From Sphingomonas sp. (GTDB lineage: Bacteria > Pseudomonadota > Alphaproteobacteria > Sphingomonadales > Sphingomonadaceae), in the NCBI RefSeq assembly GCF_024508665.1, contig NZ_JANINP010000006.1, positions 248,001 through 312,000 on the forward strand: 64,000 bases of DNA, in the 5' to 3' direction. The notes under the pieces are model-generated. The model did no database searches, was not told where the DNA came from, and worked only from the letters and a program-made list of their open reading frames with translations. The position numbers and the translations under genes are program-made. Below are positions 45,629 through 56,414 of the stretch, piece after piece (the stretch's first letter is position 1; each line of letters begins with the position of its first letter).

Positions 45629-46360
45629 TCAGCCGCGCTGACGCGGATTGGAAAGTGCGGACAAGACGCCGCGCAATGTCCGCACTTCCTGGCTCGACCA
45701 ACCGGGCTTGGTCAGCAAGGTGCGCAATGTCCGCTTTGTTGTCGGCACGCGGTCGGGCGGAAAATAGAAGCCGGCGCTCTCCAGCATCGCGTCGAGTTGA
45801 CCGATCATGCCGTCGAGTTCTTCCTGCGGCGCGGGAAGCGGCAGATCGGTGTCGGTCGGCTGCGCAAGCGCCACGCCCTTCGACCATTCATAGGCGACCA
45901 GGATGACCGCCTGGGCGAGGTTGAGGCTGCCGAACTCGGGATTGATCGGCACGGTGACGATTGTCCGCGCCACGGCGACGTCGTCGGTCTCGAGCCCCGA
46001 ACGTTCAGGCCCGAACAGGATCGCCGAGCGGCCGGGCTGGCCATGTATCTCGCGCGCTGCGGCCTCGGGAGTCATCACCGGCTTGGTGACGCCACGCTTG
46101 CGCACGGTGGTCGCATAGACGTGCGGGCAATCGGCGACGGCCTCGGCGACGCTGTCGAACACCCGCGCACGTTCGAGCACCACGTCGGCACCCGATGCTG
46201 CTGGCCCCGCCTGGGCATTGGGCCAGCCGTCGCGCGGGGCCACCAGCCGCATCTCGGTCAGCCCGAAATTGAGCATGGCGCGCGCCGCCTTGCCGATATT
46301 CTCTCCAAGCTGCGGACGGACGAGGACGATGATGGGCTGAAGGTCGGTAAGTTCAGTCAC
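45629..46360 (-). CDS. trmJ: TrmJ-type tRNA (Cm32/Um32) 2'-O-methyltransferase
   Basis: 243 residues from the GTG at 46360, whose first 8 bases overlap the end of the upstream methyltransferase gene. The SPOUT methyltransferase is recognised from PIIVLVRPQLGENIGKAARAMLNFGLTEMRLVAPRDGWPN, AILFGPERSGLETDDVAVA and the knot segment PINPEFGSLNLAQAVILVAYEW. It modifies nucleotide 32 of tRNA anticodon loops. A longer start at 46390 within the neighbour is possible but less likely. Joined in one operon with the betaine-lipid genes by overlap. Confidence 0.88.
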   Translation of the reverse strand: MTELTDLQPIIVLVRPQLGENIGKAARAMLNFGLTEMRLVAPRDGWPNAQAGPAASGADVVLERARVFDSVAEAVADCPHVYATTVRKRGVTKPVMTPEAAAREIHGQPGRSAILFGPERSGLETDDVAVARTIVTVPINPEFGSLNLAQAVILVAYEWSKGVALAQPTDTDLPLPAPQEELDGMIGQLDAMLESAGFYFPPDRVPTTKRTLRTLLTKPGWSSQEVRTLRGVLSALSNPRQRG

Positions 46361-46964
46361 GAGTAAGGCGCGCGCTCCAGGCATAGCCACGATAGAGCGC
46401 GCGGTGTTGCGCGTTCAGTCCGATCTTGTCCACCACGTCGAACAGATCGGCGCGCGGCGTGACGTCGAACTTCGCCAGCCAGGCGAACAGCATCGCGCGG
46501 AACCAGCGTGGCAGGCGTTCCTGCTGCCCGAAATCTACGATGTCGAGCCGCCCGCCGGACGCGAGTTTGCCGGCTGCCTCGCGGATCGCTCCGGTCCAGT
46601 CGGGAATCATCGACAAGGTATAGGATTGGAACACGCGGTCGAAATCAGTGCGATCGAACATCGCTTGCGCATCGAAGGCGGTCGCGTCTCCCTGCGCGAA
46701 GGTGATGCGGTCGCTCAGTCCCGCCTTGGCGACATTGGCGCGCGCGGTCTCGAGCATCGCCTCGGAGATATCGACGCCGTAATAATGCGCGTCGGGCCAG
46801 CGCCGCGCGGCGACGATCAGATTGCGCCCGGTCCCGCATCCTGCCTCCAGCACGCTGCCGCCCGGCGGGGGCGCGAGCCCTTCGATCAGCGCGTCGCGTC
46901 CCAGCAGGTAATATTTGCGGGTCAGGTCGTAAAAGTGGCGCTGGCTGCGATAGATCGCATCCAT
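46353..46964 (-). CDS. btaB: betaine-lipid N-methyltransferase BtaB
   Basis: 203 residues from the ATG at 46964. N-terminal AIYRSQRHFYDLTRKYYLLGRD is typical of BtaB, then a class I SAM methyltransferase with VLEAGCGTGRNL motif I. It trimethylates the amino group of diacylglycerylhomoserine to DGTS, a phosphorus-free membrane lipid. In frame upstream a CTG at 46991 overlaps the btaA stop (CTGA) and would add LSEQPHAAH, so the true start may be this codon. It is coupled downstream to trmJ. Confidence 0.88.
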   Translation of the reverse strand: MDAIYRSQRHFYDLTRKYYLLGRDALIEGLAPPPGGSVLEAGCGTGRNLIVAARRWPDAHYYGVDISEAMLETARANVAKAGLSDRITFAQGDATAFDAQAMFDRTDFDRVFQSYTLSMIPDWTGAIREAAGKLASGGRLDIVDFGQQERLPRWFRAMLFAWLAKFDVTPRADLFDVVDKIGLNAQHRALYRGYAWSARLTRD

Positions 46965-46987
46965 ATGCGCGGCATGCGGCTGCTCGC

Positions 46988-48223
46988 TCAGGCGGCGTCC
47001 TCCAGCACGTAGAGATGTACGCCGCCATAGATCGAGGATCGGTCGCGCCGGGTGTAATCGAGCGATTCCTCGGCACGATAGGTCCAGCGGTCAAGCACCG
47101 CGTCTGGCACGCGACCCGGCAGGATGGTCGGCTCGCCCGCGGTGCGGAACAGGACCCGCGCCCCCGGCCGCGCGGTGCGCGTGATCTCGGTCCAGAGATC
47201 GGTCAATTGCTCGTCGGTCATCCAGTCCTGCGCGTCGAGCAGGATGTAGCGATCGAGTGAGGCATCCGCCTGGCGCTTGAGGAATTCGGCATAGTTCGAA
47301 TGGAGAATCTCCATCCGGTCGAGCCGGTCGACGACGTCAGCGTAATTGTCTGCCTGGAGATAGGGCGGCAGCGGCGCTTCCGGTCCTTCGCCATAACCGC
47401 GGCCGAAGGCCTGCCAGGCGAAATAATTGTCCTTGAGGTCGAAGTCGCAGGCTAGCTTTTCGAGCCGCTCGCGCAGCACGGTCGCCATCTTGGCGTCGCC
47501 GGCCAGGGCATCATATTGCGCGGGCGGAATGCCGAGGCCGAACAAGGACGCAGGTTGATCGGTCAGCCAGCGTACGAACGCCTTGTCGAAAAAGGGCGCA
47601 TATTCGCGATCGAAAATCTCGCGCTGCTCTTCGATCGTGTTGGCCTTGAGGATCGCCTTGGGGTCGACTCCATGGAGCCGCGCCAGCACATGTGCCGCTC
47701 CGATGAAGCCGCCGAGCAGCCCGCGCTTGTACAGCCCCTTGGCGAACCCGCCGATGCGACGGCGGCCGATCAGGTCGCGGCTTTCCCAATAATGCCGCGT
47801 CGGCTCGTCGAGATGCGGACGGATATAGGCCTTGTATGCAGCGATATTCGCCTTGGTGTTCGCTTCGGCGAAAAAGCGATGGAAGGCGTCGTAATCGGGC
47901 AGATGCCGCGCCGCCGCGAGCTTCAATTTGTTGAGCGCGATATGCGCGGTGTTGAGGTCGACCGCGGTGATCCGGCGCGGATTGGCGGTCAGATAGCTGA
48001 GCGCGTTGCACCCGCCCGAGGCGATCGTCACGACATGATTGTCGGGCTGGATCGCCAAGGCTTCCATGTCGACCGCGGGGTCTTCCCAGATCTGCGCATA
48101 GACCAGGCCACGGAACGCGAAGGTGAAGGCGCGCTCGAGGATGCCCTGCTTGGTCAGATGATCGTGGCGGTGGACCGCATCCTGGACGGCGCGGTTCTTT
48201 TGCGGAGCAAGGGAGGTGGCCAT
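46988..48223 (-). CDS. btaA: BtaA, SAM:diacylglycerol 3-amino-3-carboxypropyltransferase
   Basis: 411 residues of the DUF3419 family. Key segments: IWEDPAVDMEALAIQPDNHVVTIASGGCNALSYLTANP with a SAM-binding glycine loop, VDLNTAHIALNKLKLAA, and a later HSNYAEFLKRQADASLDRYILLDAQDWM. BtaA moves the aminocarboxypropyl group of SAM to diacylglycerol, making diacylglycerylhomoserine for BtaB. Betaine lipid replaces phospholipids under phosphate limitation. The upstream 231-bp region shared with rpiB contains no PHO box that I can point to with confidence. Confidence 0.92.
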   Translation of the reverse strand: MATSLAPQKNRAVQDAVHRHDHLTKQGILERAFTFAFRGLVYAQIWEDPAVDMEALAIQPDNHVVTIASGGCNALSYLTANPRRITAVDLNTAHIALNKLKLAAARHLPDYDAFHRFFAEANTKANIAAYKAYIRPHLDEPTRHYWESRDLIGRRRIGGFAKGLYKRGLLGGFIGAAHVLARLHGVDPKAILKANTIEEQREIFDREYAPFFDKAFVRWLTDQPASLFGLGIPPAQYDALAGDAKMATVLRERLEKLACDFDLKDNYFAWQAFGRGYGEGPEAPLPPYLQADNYADVVDRLDRMEILHSNYAEFLKRQADASLDRYILLDAQDWMTDEQLTDLWTEITRTARPGARVLFRTAGEPTILPGRVPDAVLDRWTYRAEESLDYTRRDRSSIYGGVHLYVLEDAA

Positions 48224-48454
48224 ACTGAAGTGTCCCAGAGGGTGCGCGGCCTTACCGCGCCCGACCTTTTCGCGCTAGGGCAATCCGGTGACGTTTCGAT
48301 GACGCCCGCACGACTCGCGACGGAATGAGACGAGGGCGCGCCGTGTCGGCCAGCCGCTTCAAAGCATAGAAAAGGTAAAGTCGGGGTGGCATAACGCGCA
48401 TGGGACCGGTAAGGGCGTCTCCACACGACAGCTCAAAGGACCCGCGCCCAGTTC

Positions 48455-48910
48455 ATGCGCATCGCCATCGCGTCCGATCATGCCGCCATCGCGCTCAAGG
48501 CAGTGCTTGCGGAATGGTTGCGTGCGGCCGGCCATGAGGTCGACGATCTGGGTCCGCACGACGGCGCGAGCGTCGATTATCCCGATTATGGCTACAAGCT
48601 CGCCGACGCGGTCGCATCGGGCGCGGCTGATCGCGGTGTCGCCCTTTGCGGGTCCGGCATCGGCATCTCGATCGCGGTCAATCGTAACCCCAAGGTGCGC
48701 TGTGCACTCGTCTCCGAACCGCTGTCGGCCGCGCTTGCCCGCGAGCATAACGACGCCAATGCGATCGCGATCGGCGCGCGGCTGACCGGCGAGGCGATGG
48801 CGATCGCCTGCCTCGAAGCCTTTCTCTCAACGCCCTTTGCCGGGGGCCGCCACCAGCACCGGGTCGACAAGCTCGGAAACCCAACGCCCGCCAATCCAAC
48901 GAAAGCCTGA
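48455..48910 (+). CDS. rpiB: ribose-5-phosphate isomerase B
   Basis: 151 residues. The RpiB/LacAB fold is recognised from IAIASDHAAIALK (Asp8, His9), VDDLGPHDGASVDYPDYG and the catalytic Cys65 in GVALCGSGIGISIAVNR. It interconverts ribulose-5-phosphate and ribose-5-phosphate. It lies 3 bp before glyA, a common alphaproteobacterial pair. Confidence 0.96.
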   Translation: MRIAIASDHAAIALKAVLAEWLRAAGHEVDDLGPHDGASVDYPDYGYKLADAVASGAADRGVALCGSGIGISIAVNRNPKVRCALVSEPLSAALAREHNDANAIAIGARLTGEAMAIACLEAFLSTPFAGGRHQHRVDKLGNPTPANPTKA

Positions 48911-48913
48911 TCG

Positions 48914-50227
48914 ATGAGCACCAACCCTTCCGCGCTCCACGACGTCCAGCCCGACGGCTATTTCACTCGCGGCCTGGCCGAGGCCGACCCCGCGGTGTTC
49001 GCTGGTGTGCGCCACGAACTCGCCCGCGAGCAGAACCAGATCGAGCTGATCGCGTCGGAGAACATCGTCTCCAAGGCGGTGCTCGAGGCACAGGGGTCGG
49101 TGTTCACCAACAAATATGCCGAAGGCTATCCGGGCAAGCGCTATTACCAGGGCTGCCACCCGTCGGACGAGGTCGAGCAGCTGGCGATCGACCGCGCCAA
49201 GGAATTGTTCGGCTGCGACTTCGCCAACGTCCAGCCGCATTCGGGGGCGCAGGCGAACGGCGCGGTGATGCTCGCATTGGTCAAGCCGGGCGAGACGATC
49301 ATGGGGCTTAGCCTCGATTCGGGCGGCCACCTGACCCACGGGGCCAAGGCGGCAATGTCGGGCAAGTGGTTCAACGCGGTGCAATACGGCGTCGACGCCA
49401 CGACTCACCTGATCGATTTCGACGAAGTCGCGGCCAAGGCGCGCGAGCACAAGCCCAGGCTGATCATCGCCGGCGGCTCGGCCTATCCGCGCCAGATCGA
49501 CTTCGCCAGGTTCCGCGCCATCGCCGACGAAGTGGGCGCGATCTTCATGGTCGACATGGCCCATTTCGCCGGGCTGGTCGCGGGCGGTGCCCATCCGAGC
49601 CCGTTCGGCCATGCCCATGTCGTCACCACCACGACTCACAAGACCCTGCGCGGCCCGCGCGGTGGCGCCGTCTTCACCAACGACGAGGCGATCGCCAAGA
49701 AGATCAACTCGGCGGTGTTTCCCGGCCTGCAGGGCGGGCCGCTGATGCACGTCATCGCCGCCAAGGCCGTCGCGTTCGGTGAGGCGCTACGCCCCGACTT
49801 CAAACTCTATGCCGCGGCGATCATCGAGAATGCCAAGGTGCTGGCGGCGACGCTCGCCGAGCGCGGCGCGGCGGTGGTGTCGGGCGGCACCGACACGCAC
49901 CTCGCGCTGATCGACCTGACGCCATTGGGCGTCACCGGCAAGGATGCCGACGAAGCGCTCGAACGCGCGGGCATCACCTGCAACAAGAACGGTATCCCCA
50001 ACGATCCTTTGCCCCCGGTCAAGACCAGCGGCATCCGGGTCGGATCTCCCGCCGGCACCACGCGCGGATTCGGCCCCGCCGAATTCCGCGAGATCGGCAA
50101 TATGGTCGCCGACGTGCTCGACGGCCTCGCCAAAAATGGCGAACAGGGCGACGCGCAAGTCGAAATGGCTGTGCGTGAGCGTGTTAATGCACTATGTCAC
50201 CGGTTCCCGATCTATCCGGAAGGCTAA
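48914..50227 (+). CDS. glyA: serine hydroxymethyltransferase
   Basis: 437 residues. PLP enzyme with [32 protein letters not shown], the [17 protein letters not shown] cofactor lysine motif and a C-terminal [11 protein letters not shown]. It makes glycine and methylene-tetrahydrofolate from serine. Typically in the order rpiB-glyA-(small genes)-nrdR in sphingomonads, as here. Confidence 0.98.
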   Translation: MSTNPSALHDVQPDGYFTRGLAEADPAVFAGVRHELAREQNQIELIASENIVSKAVLEAQGSVFTNKYAEGYPGKRYYQGCHPSDEVEQLAIDRAKELFGCDFANVQPHSGAQANGAVMLALVKPGETIMGLSLDSGGHLTHGAKAAMSGKWFNAVQYGVDATTHLIDFDEVAAKAREHKPRLIIAGGSAYPRQIDFARFRAIADEVGAIFMVDMAHFAGLVAGGAHPSPFGHAHVVTTTTHKTLRGPRGGAVFTNDEAIAKKINSAVFPGLQGGPLMHVIAAKAVAFGEALRPDFKLYAAAIIENAKVLAATLAERGAAVVSGGTDTHLALIDLTPLGVTGKDADEALERAGITCNKNGIPNDPLPPVKTSGIRVGSPAGTTRGFGPAEFREIGNMVADVLDGLAKNGEQGDAQVEMAVRERVNALCHRFPIYPEG

Positions 50228-50230
50228 GTC

Positions 50231-50545
50231 ATGAGTGAAGACAATCTGAAGCGGATGTGCACGCATTGCGACGCGGCGCTGCCCGAGGGCGCGAAATTCT
50301 GCCCGACGTGCGGCGTGGCGACCGGCGACGGCTCGACGACCTATGAGGAGGCCAAGGCGTTCGTGATGAACAGTGCCGCCGAGGCGGAGAAGACCGCACG
50401 CGACCTGATGAAGAACGAAGATGCGCAGAAGATCGCGGGCGCCGCGGCGGTAGGCGCGGTGGCGGCGATCGTGCTGCCGATTTCGATGGCGACCGGTGCG
50501 CTGATCGGTGCCGGCATCATGGCGTATAATCGATTCGCCAAATAA
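50231..50545 (+). CDS. zinc-ribbon membrane protein
   Basis: 104 residues. Two CxxC pairs (CTHC, CPTC within the first 35 residues) form a zinc ribbon. A charged linker and a glycine/alanine-rich helix-pair region (about 72-100, GAAAVGAVAAIVLPISMATGALIGAGIMAY) suggest a glycine-zipper membrane segment. It begins 3 bp after glyA. The function is unknown; such proteins are widespread but uncharacterised. Confidence 0.75.
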   Translation: MSEDNLKRMCTHCDAALPEGAKFCPTCGVATGDGSTTYEEAKAFVMNSAAEAEKTARDLMKNEDAQKIAGAAAVGAVAAIVLPISMATGALIGAGIMAYNRFAK

Positions 50546-50555
50546 AGGGGCTTGG

Positions 50556-50765
50556 ATGAGTTCTTCTGACGACACGCTCGCGGCCGCACGCGCCGCTCTC
50601 CACCGCTCGCGCACCGGTGAGCCCGAGCGGGGCGTCGGCGGCGCGCTGAAGCGCGGCGCGGTGCTGGGGGCGGTCGCCTCGCTGCCGGTCGCGGGCATCG
50701 GCCTGATCGGCGGGGCGGTAATCGGAGCCGGTGCAGCCGCGCTCGATGCTCTGACGAAGGACTGA
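50556..50765 (+). CDS. small glycine-rich membrane protein
   Basis: 69 residues from the ATG at 50556 with AAGGGG before it. N-terminal polar helix (SSSDDTLAAARAALHRSRTGEPERG), then a glycine-zipper-like hydrophobic stretch (about 30-60, GAVLGAVASLPVAGIGLIGGAVIGAGAAAL). Resembles the tail of the previous gene's product and may pair with it. Family unknown. Confidence 0.65.
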   Translation: MSSSDDTLAAARAALHRSRTGEPERGVGGALKRGAVLGAVASLPVAGIGLIGGAVIGAGAAALDALTKD

Positions 50766-50771
50766 TCGGCC

Positions 50772-51236
50772 TTGCGCTGCCCCTTTTGCGGCCATGAAGA
50801 TAGCCAGGTTAAGGATTCGCGTCCGACCGAGGACGGCGCGGCGATCCGTCGCCGCCGGCAATGCGAGGGCTGCGCGGCGCGCTTCACCACGTTCGAGCGC
50901 ATCCAGCTGCGCGATCTGGTCGTGCTCAAGAGCGACGACCGCCGCGAACCGTTCGACCGCGAGAAATTGATGCGCTCGATTTCGGTCGCGACGCGCAAGC
51001 GCCCGATCGATCCGGTGCGGATCGAGAAACTGGTGTCGGGAATCCAGCGCCAGCTTGAAACCAGCGGTGATCCGGAAATCCGCGCGCAGCAAATCGGGCA
51101 GATGGTGATGGAGGGACTGAAGGGTCTCGACTCGGTCGCCTATATCCGCTTCGCCAGCGTTTATAAGGACTTCACCGAGGCCAAGGATTTCGAGGAATTC
51201 GCCGGCAGCGTGAGCGAGATCGGGGCCAAGCCCTAG
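50772..51236 (+). CDS. nrdR: ribonucleotide reductase repressor NrdR
   Basis: 154 residues from a TTG at 50772 immediately before RCPFCGHE. Zinc ribbon with CPFC and CEGC, then the ATP-cone domain (about 46-136, with [19 protein letters not shown] and [20 protein letters not shown]). It binds NrdR boxes before ribonucleotide reductase genes in a dATP/ATP-dependent way. The stop overlaps the DUF1801 gene's end. Confidence 0.96.
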   Translation: MRCPFCGHEDSQVKDSRPTEDGAAIRRRRQCEGCAARFTTFERIQLRDLVVLKSDDRREPFDREKLMRSISVATRKRPIDPVRIEKLVSGIQRQLETSGDPEIRAQQIGQMVMEGLKGLDSVAYIRFASVYKDFTEAKDFEEFAGSVSEIGAKP

Positions 51237-51637
51237 GCGTGTGCCGCCCAGGCGGTCGCGATCATTTCCTCTAATATTGCCGCCTCTACATCGGCGAGCT
51301 TCTTGATGTAGAGGCAGCCGCCGCCGCGTTCGTGCTTGCCCAGCCGGTCGAGCAATGCCTGACTCGAGTCGAGATCACAGCTCAGGTAGAGAACCAGCGC
51401 CGCCTTGCGTGGCGAAAAGCCGATCGAGCAAATCTCGCCCTCGCGTCCACTTTCATATTTGTAGCGATGGCGACCGAACCCGACGATCGACGGCCCCCAC
51501 ATCACCGGCGGCTCGCCTGAGATGCGCGTCATGATCGCGGCTAGCGCCTGGCCGTCGGCGCGGCGCTGCGGATGGTCGATTGCCGCCAGGAACGCCTGAG
51601 CGTCGATTGTCGTCGGCATGGTCTTGTTTTCGGCCAT
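51233..51637 (-). CDS. DUF1801 domain protein
   Basis: 134 residues, starting at the ATG at 51637, which has AGGG about 9 bases upstream; an ATG at 51646 is too close to that site. DUF1801 pattern: [70 protein letters not shown]. Convergent with nrdR with a 4-base overlap of stop codons. Function unknown; the fold is related to YdhG/DUF1801 proteins of the frataxin-like group. Confidence 0.85.
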   Translation of the reverse strand: MAENKTMPTTIDAQAFLAAIDHPQRRADGQALAAIMTRISGEPPVMWGPSIVGFGRHRYKYESGREGEICSIGFSPRKAALVLYLSCDLDSSQALLDRLGKHERGGGCLYIKKLADVEAAILEEMIATAWAAHA

Positions 51638-51707
51638 CGATCGCATCCCTGGCGAGTCGGTCCGCTCAGCCTAGCACGCCGTCCCTGCTTCGCTTAAGTC
51701 GCGCGCC

Positions 51708-53063
51708 ATGACCGCCTCCGCGATCACTCGTCGCTCGATCGCCGCGCAGGCCTGGCCGATCATGATTGGCCAGATCACTGTGCCGTTGGTCGGGCTGGTC
51801 GACACCGCCGTCATCGGGCGAACCGGTGACGCGGTGGCGCTGGCAGCGGTCGCGCTCGGCAGTTTCGTGGTGACGTTCCTGTTCTGGACCTTCGGCTTCC
51901 TGCGGATGGGAATGACCGGGCTAACCGCGCAGGCCGAGGGAGCCAAGGACGGAAAAGAGGTGCGCGCGCTGCTGATCCGCGGCATCGCTTTGGGAGTCGG
52001 ACTCGGTGCTGCCCTGCTCGCGCTCCAGGCGGTGATCGTCCCGCTCGCGTTCCGCATCTTCGCGGGGTCGGGCGAACTCGATGCAGTGGCGGAAGGGTTC
52101 GTCGCCGCCCGCTTGTTCGGGGCGCCTGCCGCGCTCGCAGGTTTCGCGATCAACGGCTGGCTGCTTGGATTGGGGCGGACGCGGGCGGCGCTGCTGCTCC
52201 AGATCGTGATGAACACTGCCAATATCGCGCTCGACCTGATCTTCGTCTGGCATTTCGGCTGGGGCGCGCGTGGCGTCGGCTTCGGCACGTCGAGCGCGGA
52301 GTGGATTGCGCTGGCGACCGGGCTCACCATCGCCGCTTTCGTGCTGGGGCGCGACGGCCGCGCCGCGATCCGCGGCGAACTGGCGCGCGCCTTCGACCCG
52401 GCCGCGCTCAAGCGGCTTTTCGGGGTCAATGCCGATATCATGGTCCGCACCGTCGCCTTGCTGATCCTGTTCGGCTGGTTCGCCAATGCCGGCGCGCGGC
52501 TGGGGCCGGTCCAGCTCGGCGCCAATCATGTCCTGTCGCAGTTTGTCGGTCTCGCCGCCTACGTGCTGGACGGTTTCGCCTTCACCGCCGAATCGCGCGT
52601 CGGCCAGGCGATCGGGGCAAAGTCGCGCGACGATTTCCTCCGCGCGATCCGGCTGACCGGCGAATTCTCGTTCGCGAGCGGGCTGGTGTTCGTCGCGGCG
52701 ATCGCGTTCGGCGGCCGCTTCCTGGTCGAGCTGATGACCAGCAATCCCCAGGTCCAGGAGCGCGCGCTGGCGCTCGCTCCCTTCGCAGCGCTGCAGCCGC
52801 TGATCGGCGCGCCGGCCTGGCTGCTCGACGGCGTCTTCATCGGCGCGACCCAAGGCAAGGCATTGAGAAACGCCGCGATCCTCTCGACAGCTTTGTACAT
52901 CGCGACCGACCTGGCGATGCGACCCTGGGGGCCGCTTGGCGTGTGGATCGCGCTCACCTTGAGCTATGTCTATCGCGCCGGCGCGCTCGCTTTGTGGTGG
53001 CCGGGACTACTCAAGCAGGTGGGAACGCCCCCACCGCTTGCGGAACCGTCCCCCGGAACCTAG
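51708..53063 (+). CDS. MATE family efflux transporter (DinF/NorM type)
   Basis: 451 residues with about 12 transmembrane helices. MATE hallmarks: an N-terminal [28 protein letters not shown] and a [21 protein letters not shown] segment in the second half that mirrors the first. Sodium- or proton-driven export of cationic drugs or metabolites. The DinF branch is suggested by length and spacing, but the substrate is unknown. The next gene, argG, begins about 40 bp after. Confidence 0.93.
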   Translation: MTASAITRRSIAAQAWPIMIGQITVPLVGLVDTAVIGRTGDAVALAAVALGSFVVTFLFWTFGFLRMGMTGLTAQAEGAKDGKEVRALLIRGIALGVGLGAALLALQAVIVPLAFRIFAGSGELDAVAEGFVAARLFGAPAALAGFAINGWLLGLGRTRAALLLQIVMNTANIALDLIFVWHFGWGARGVGFGTSSAEWIALATGLTIAAFVLGRDGRAAIRGELARAFDPAALKRLFGVNADIMVRTVALLILFGWFANAGARLGPVQLGANHVLSQFVGLAAYVLDGFAFTAESRVGQAIGAKSRDDFLRAIRLTGEFSFASGLVFVAAIAFGGRFLVELMTSNPQVQERALALAPFAALQPLIGAPAWLLDGVFIGATQGKALRNAAILSTALYIATDLAMRPWGPLGVWIALTLSYVYRAGALALWWPGLLKQVGTPPPLAEPSPGT

Positions 53064-53103
53064 AGGCGCATCGCAAATCCCCCTTCCAGTTTGCGGAGCC
53101 GCC

Positions 53104-54321
<1,218 letters not shown>

Positions 54322-54330
54322 GCCAACGTC

Positions 54331-54358
54331 CGTCATCCCAGCGAAAGCTGGGATGACG
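54331..54358. repeat. palindromic intergenic element (copy 3, single hairpin)
   Basis: CGTCATCCCAGC-GAAA-GCTGGGATGACG, a 28-base perfect palindrome with a GAAA loop. It is the compact form of the bipartite elements elsewhere in the window and sits 9 bp past argG, where it can act as a transcript end. Confidence 0.85.
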
Positions 54359-54504
54359 GCTAATAGGTGCCGGTCCGCGTCTCCCGCCAGCTTGGCCGAG
54401 TAGGAATGGTCCGATTCCGCTCAACCCCAAGCGCGCCTTAGGGGTCCGTTAACCACTTTCCCGCCAAGGCTCTCCGGACCATCGCGGTTCGGGGGAAAGT
54501 AGAC

Positions 54505-56013
54505 ATGCGGGACGACCAGGCAGTCGATGTCGCGATCATCGGCGCCGGCCCGGCGGGCCTGACCGCCGCCTATCAGCTGACCAAGCTCGGCTATTCGGTC
54601 ACCGTGATCGAGAAGGACCCGGTCTATGTCGGCGGCATCAGCCGCACCGTCGAGCATGACGGCTTCCGGTTCGATATCGGCGGCCACCGCTTTTTCTCGA
54701 AATCGAAAGAGGTGGTCGATCTCTGGAACGAGATCCTGCCCGACGACTTCATCGAGCGCCCGCGGATGAGCCGCATCTATTACGAGGGCAAGTTCTACAG
54801 CTATCCCCTGCGCGGGTTCGAGGCGCTGATGAACCTCGGCATCTGGCGCTCGACGATGTGCATGCTGAGCTATGCCAAGGCCAAGGCGTTCCCGACCAAG
54901 AATCCGCGCTCGTTCGAACAATGGGTGGTCAACCAGTTCGGCCACAAACTCTATTCGATCTTCTTCAAGACCTATACCGAGAAGGTCTGGGGCATGCCGT
55001 GCGACGAGATGTCGGCGGACTGGGCGGCGCAGCGCATCAAGGGACTGAGTCTGGGTGGTGCCGTGATCGACGGGCTCAAGCGCTCGCTCGGCCTCAACAA
55101 GAAACGCAATGACGGCATGGCGGTCAAGACGTTGCTCGAGACCTTCCGCTATCCGCGCCAGGGGCCGGGTATGATGTGGGACGCGGCGCGCGACAAGGTA
55201 CTCGCCGGCGGCAATCGCGTGCTGATGGGCACCGCGCTCCACCAGATCAGCCAGGACCAGGCGACGGGCCGCTGGCGCGTCGCCGCGCGTCGTGGTGACG
55301 AAATGCTGACGATCAACGCCGCCCATGTCATCTCGTCGGCGCCGATGCGCGAGCTGGCGGGGCGGATCCATCCGCTGCCGGCGACCCTGCCCAACGCCCT
55401 CGACCTCAATTATCGTGACTTCCTGACCGTGGCGCTGATGATCCGGTCGGACGATTTGTTCCCCGACAATTGGATCTACATCCACGATCCGCGCGTGAAG
55501 GTAGGCCGCGTCCAGAATTTTCGCAGCTGGTCGCCGGAAATGGTGCCGGACGAATCGCTCGCCTGTGTTGGCCTCGAATATTTCTGTTTCGAAGGCGACG
55601 GCCTGTGGTCGGCCTCGGACGACGATCTCGTCGCGCTGGCGACCAAGGAACTCGCGACTTTGGGGCTGGCCGATCCGGCCACCGTGGTCGGCGGCCGCGT
55701 CGTGCGGCAGGAAAAGGCCTATCCGGTCTATGACGACGCCTATCGGACAAATGTCGAGGAGATGCGGACCGAGCTCGAAGCGCGCTATCCGACGCTCCAC
55801 CTGGTCGGCCGCAACGGCATGCATCGCTACAACAATCAGGATCACGCGATGATGACGGCGATGCTCACCGTCCGCAACATCCAGGCGGGCGAGCGCATCT
55901 ACGACATCTGGGCGGTCAACGAGGACGCCGAATATCACGAGAGCGGCAATGAGGGCGAGCGCGCCGCGTTGGCCTCTGAGCGCCTCGTCCCGGCGCGCCT
56001 GCAAGTCGCATGA
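54505..56013 (+). CDS. UDP-galactopyranose-mutase-like FAD oxidoreductase
   Basis: 502 residues. A flavin-binding GAGPAGLTAAYQL at about 12-24 and the EKDPVYVGGISRTVEHDGFRFDIGGHRFFSKSKEV stretch match the UDP-galactopyranose mutase/protoporphyrinogen-oxidase-like superfamily. NYRDFLTVALMIRS and the late GRNGMHRYNNQDHAMMTAM region complete the fold. Not clearly a true Glf mutase by eye. Four-base overlap with a GtrA gene and neighbouring GT-C genes point to a role in supplying a modified sugar for envelope glycan or lipid glycosylation. Confidence 0.8.
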   Translation: MRDDQAVDVAIIGAGPAGLTAAYQLTKLGYSVTVIEKDPVYVGGISRTVEHDGFRFDIGGHRFFSKSKEVVDLWNEILPDDFIERPRMSRIYYEGKFYSYPLRGFEALMNLGIWRSTMCMLSYAKAKAFPTKNPRSFEQWVVNQFGHKLYSIFFKTYTEKVWGMPCDEMSADWAAQRIKGLSLGGAVIDGLKRSLGLNKKRNDGMAVKTLLETFRYPRQGPGMMWDAARDKVLAGGNRVLMGTALHQISQDQATGRWRVAARRGDEMLTINAAHVISSAPMRELAGRIHPLPATLPNALDLNYRDFLTVALMIRSDDLFPDNWIYIHDPRVKVGRVQNFRSWSPEMVPDESLACVGLEYFCFEGDGLWSASDDDLVALATKELATLGLADPATVVGGRVVRQEKAYPVYDDAYRTNVEEMRTELEARYPTLHLVGRNGMHRYNNQDHAMMTAMLTVRNIQAGERIYDIWAVNEDAEYHESGNEGERAALASERLVPARLQVA

Positions 56014-56414
56014 TGAATCGCGTCATGGCCTTGCTGTGGCGAGCGACCTATTTGCGCTATCTCGCCGCGAGCGTGGTCGCGCTCGGCTTCGATTTCTCCC
56101 TGTTCCTGGCGCTACGGACCACTGGCATGCCGATCGCGCTGCTGTCGGCGCTCAGCTACAGCGCGGGCATCCTGGTCCATTGGCTGATATCGAGCCGGCT
56201 GGTGTTCGCCGGTGAGCTGCGCGACATCGGCATCGACCGCGCCCGGCAACAGGCGCTGTTCCTGCTTTCGGCCTTCGCCGGGCTGTTGATCACCGTCGCC
56301 ATCGTCAGCCTCGCGGTCCAATTCGGCATCGACGCCCGGCTGGCCAAACTGGTCGCCGTCGCAGCGAGCTTCCAGGCTACATATCTCTTGCGGGCGAAAA
56401 TCGTCTTCGCATGA
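56010..56414 (+). CDS. GtrA family membrane protein
   Basis: 134 residues with four hydrophobic helices (about 12-35, 40-62, 78-102, 108-128). GtrA pattern: LRYLAASVVALGFDFSLFLALRT and SYSAGILVHWLISSRLVF. GtrA proteins are thought to flip lipid-linked sugars such as undecaprenyl-phosphate-glucose across the inner membrane. It overlaps both neighbours, so it is part of the same operon. Confidence 0.9.
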   Translation: MMNRVMALLWRATYLRYLAASVVALGFDFSLFLALRTTGMPIALLSALSYSAGILVHWLISSRLVFAGELRDIGIDRARQQALFLLSAFAGLLITVAIVSLAVQFGIDARLAKLVAVAASFQATYLLRAKIVFA

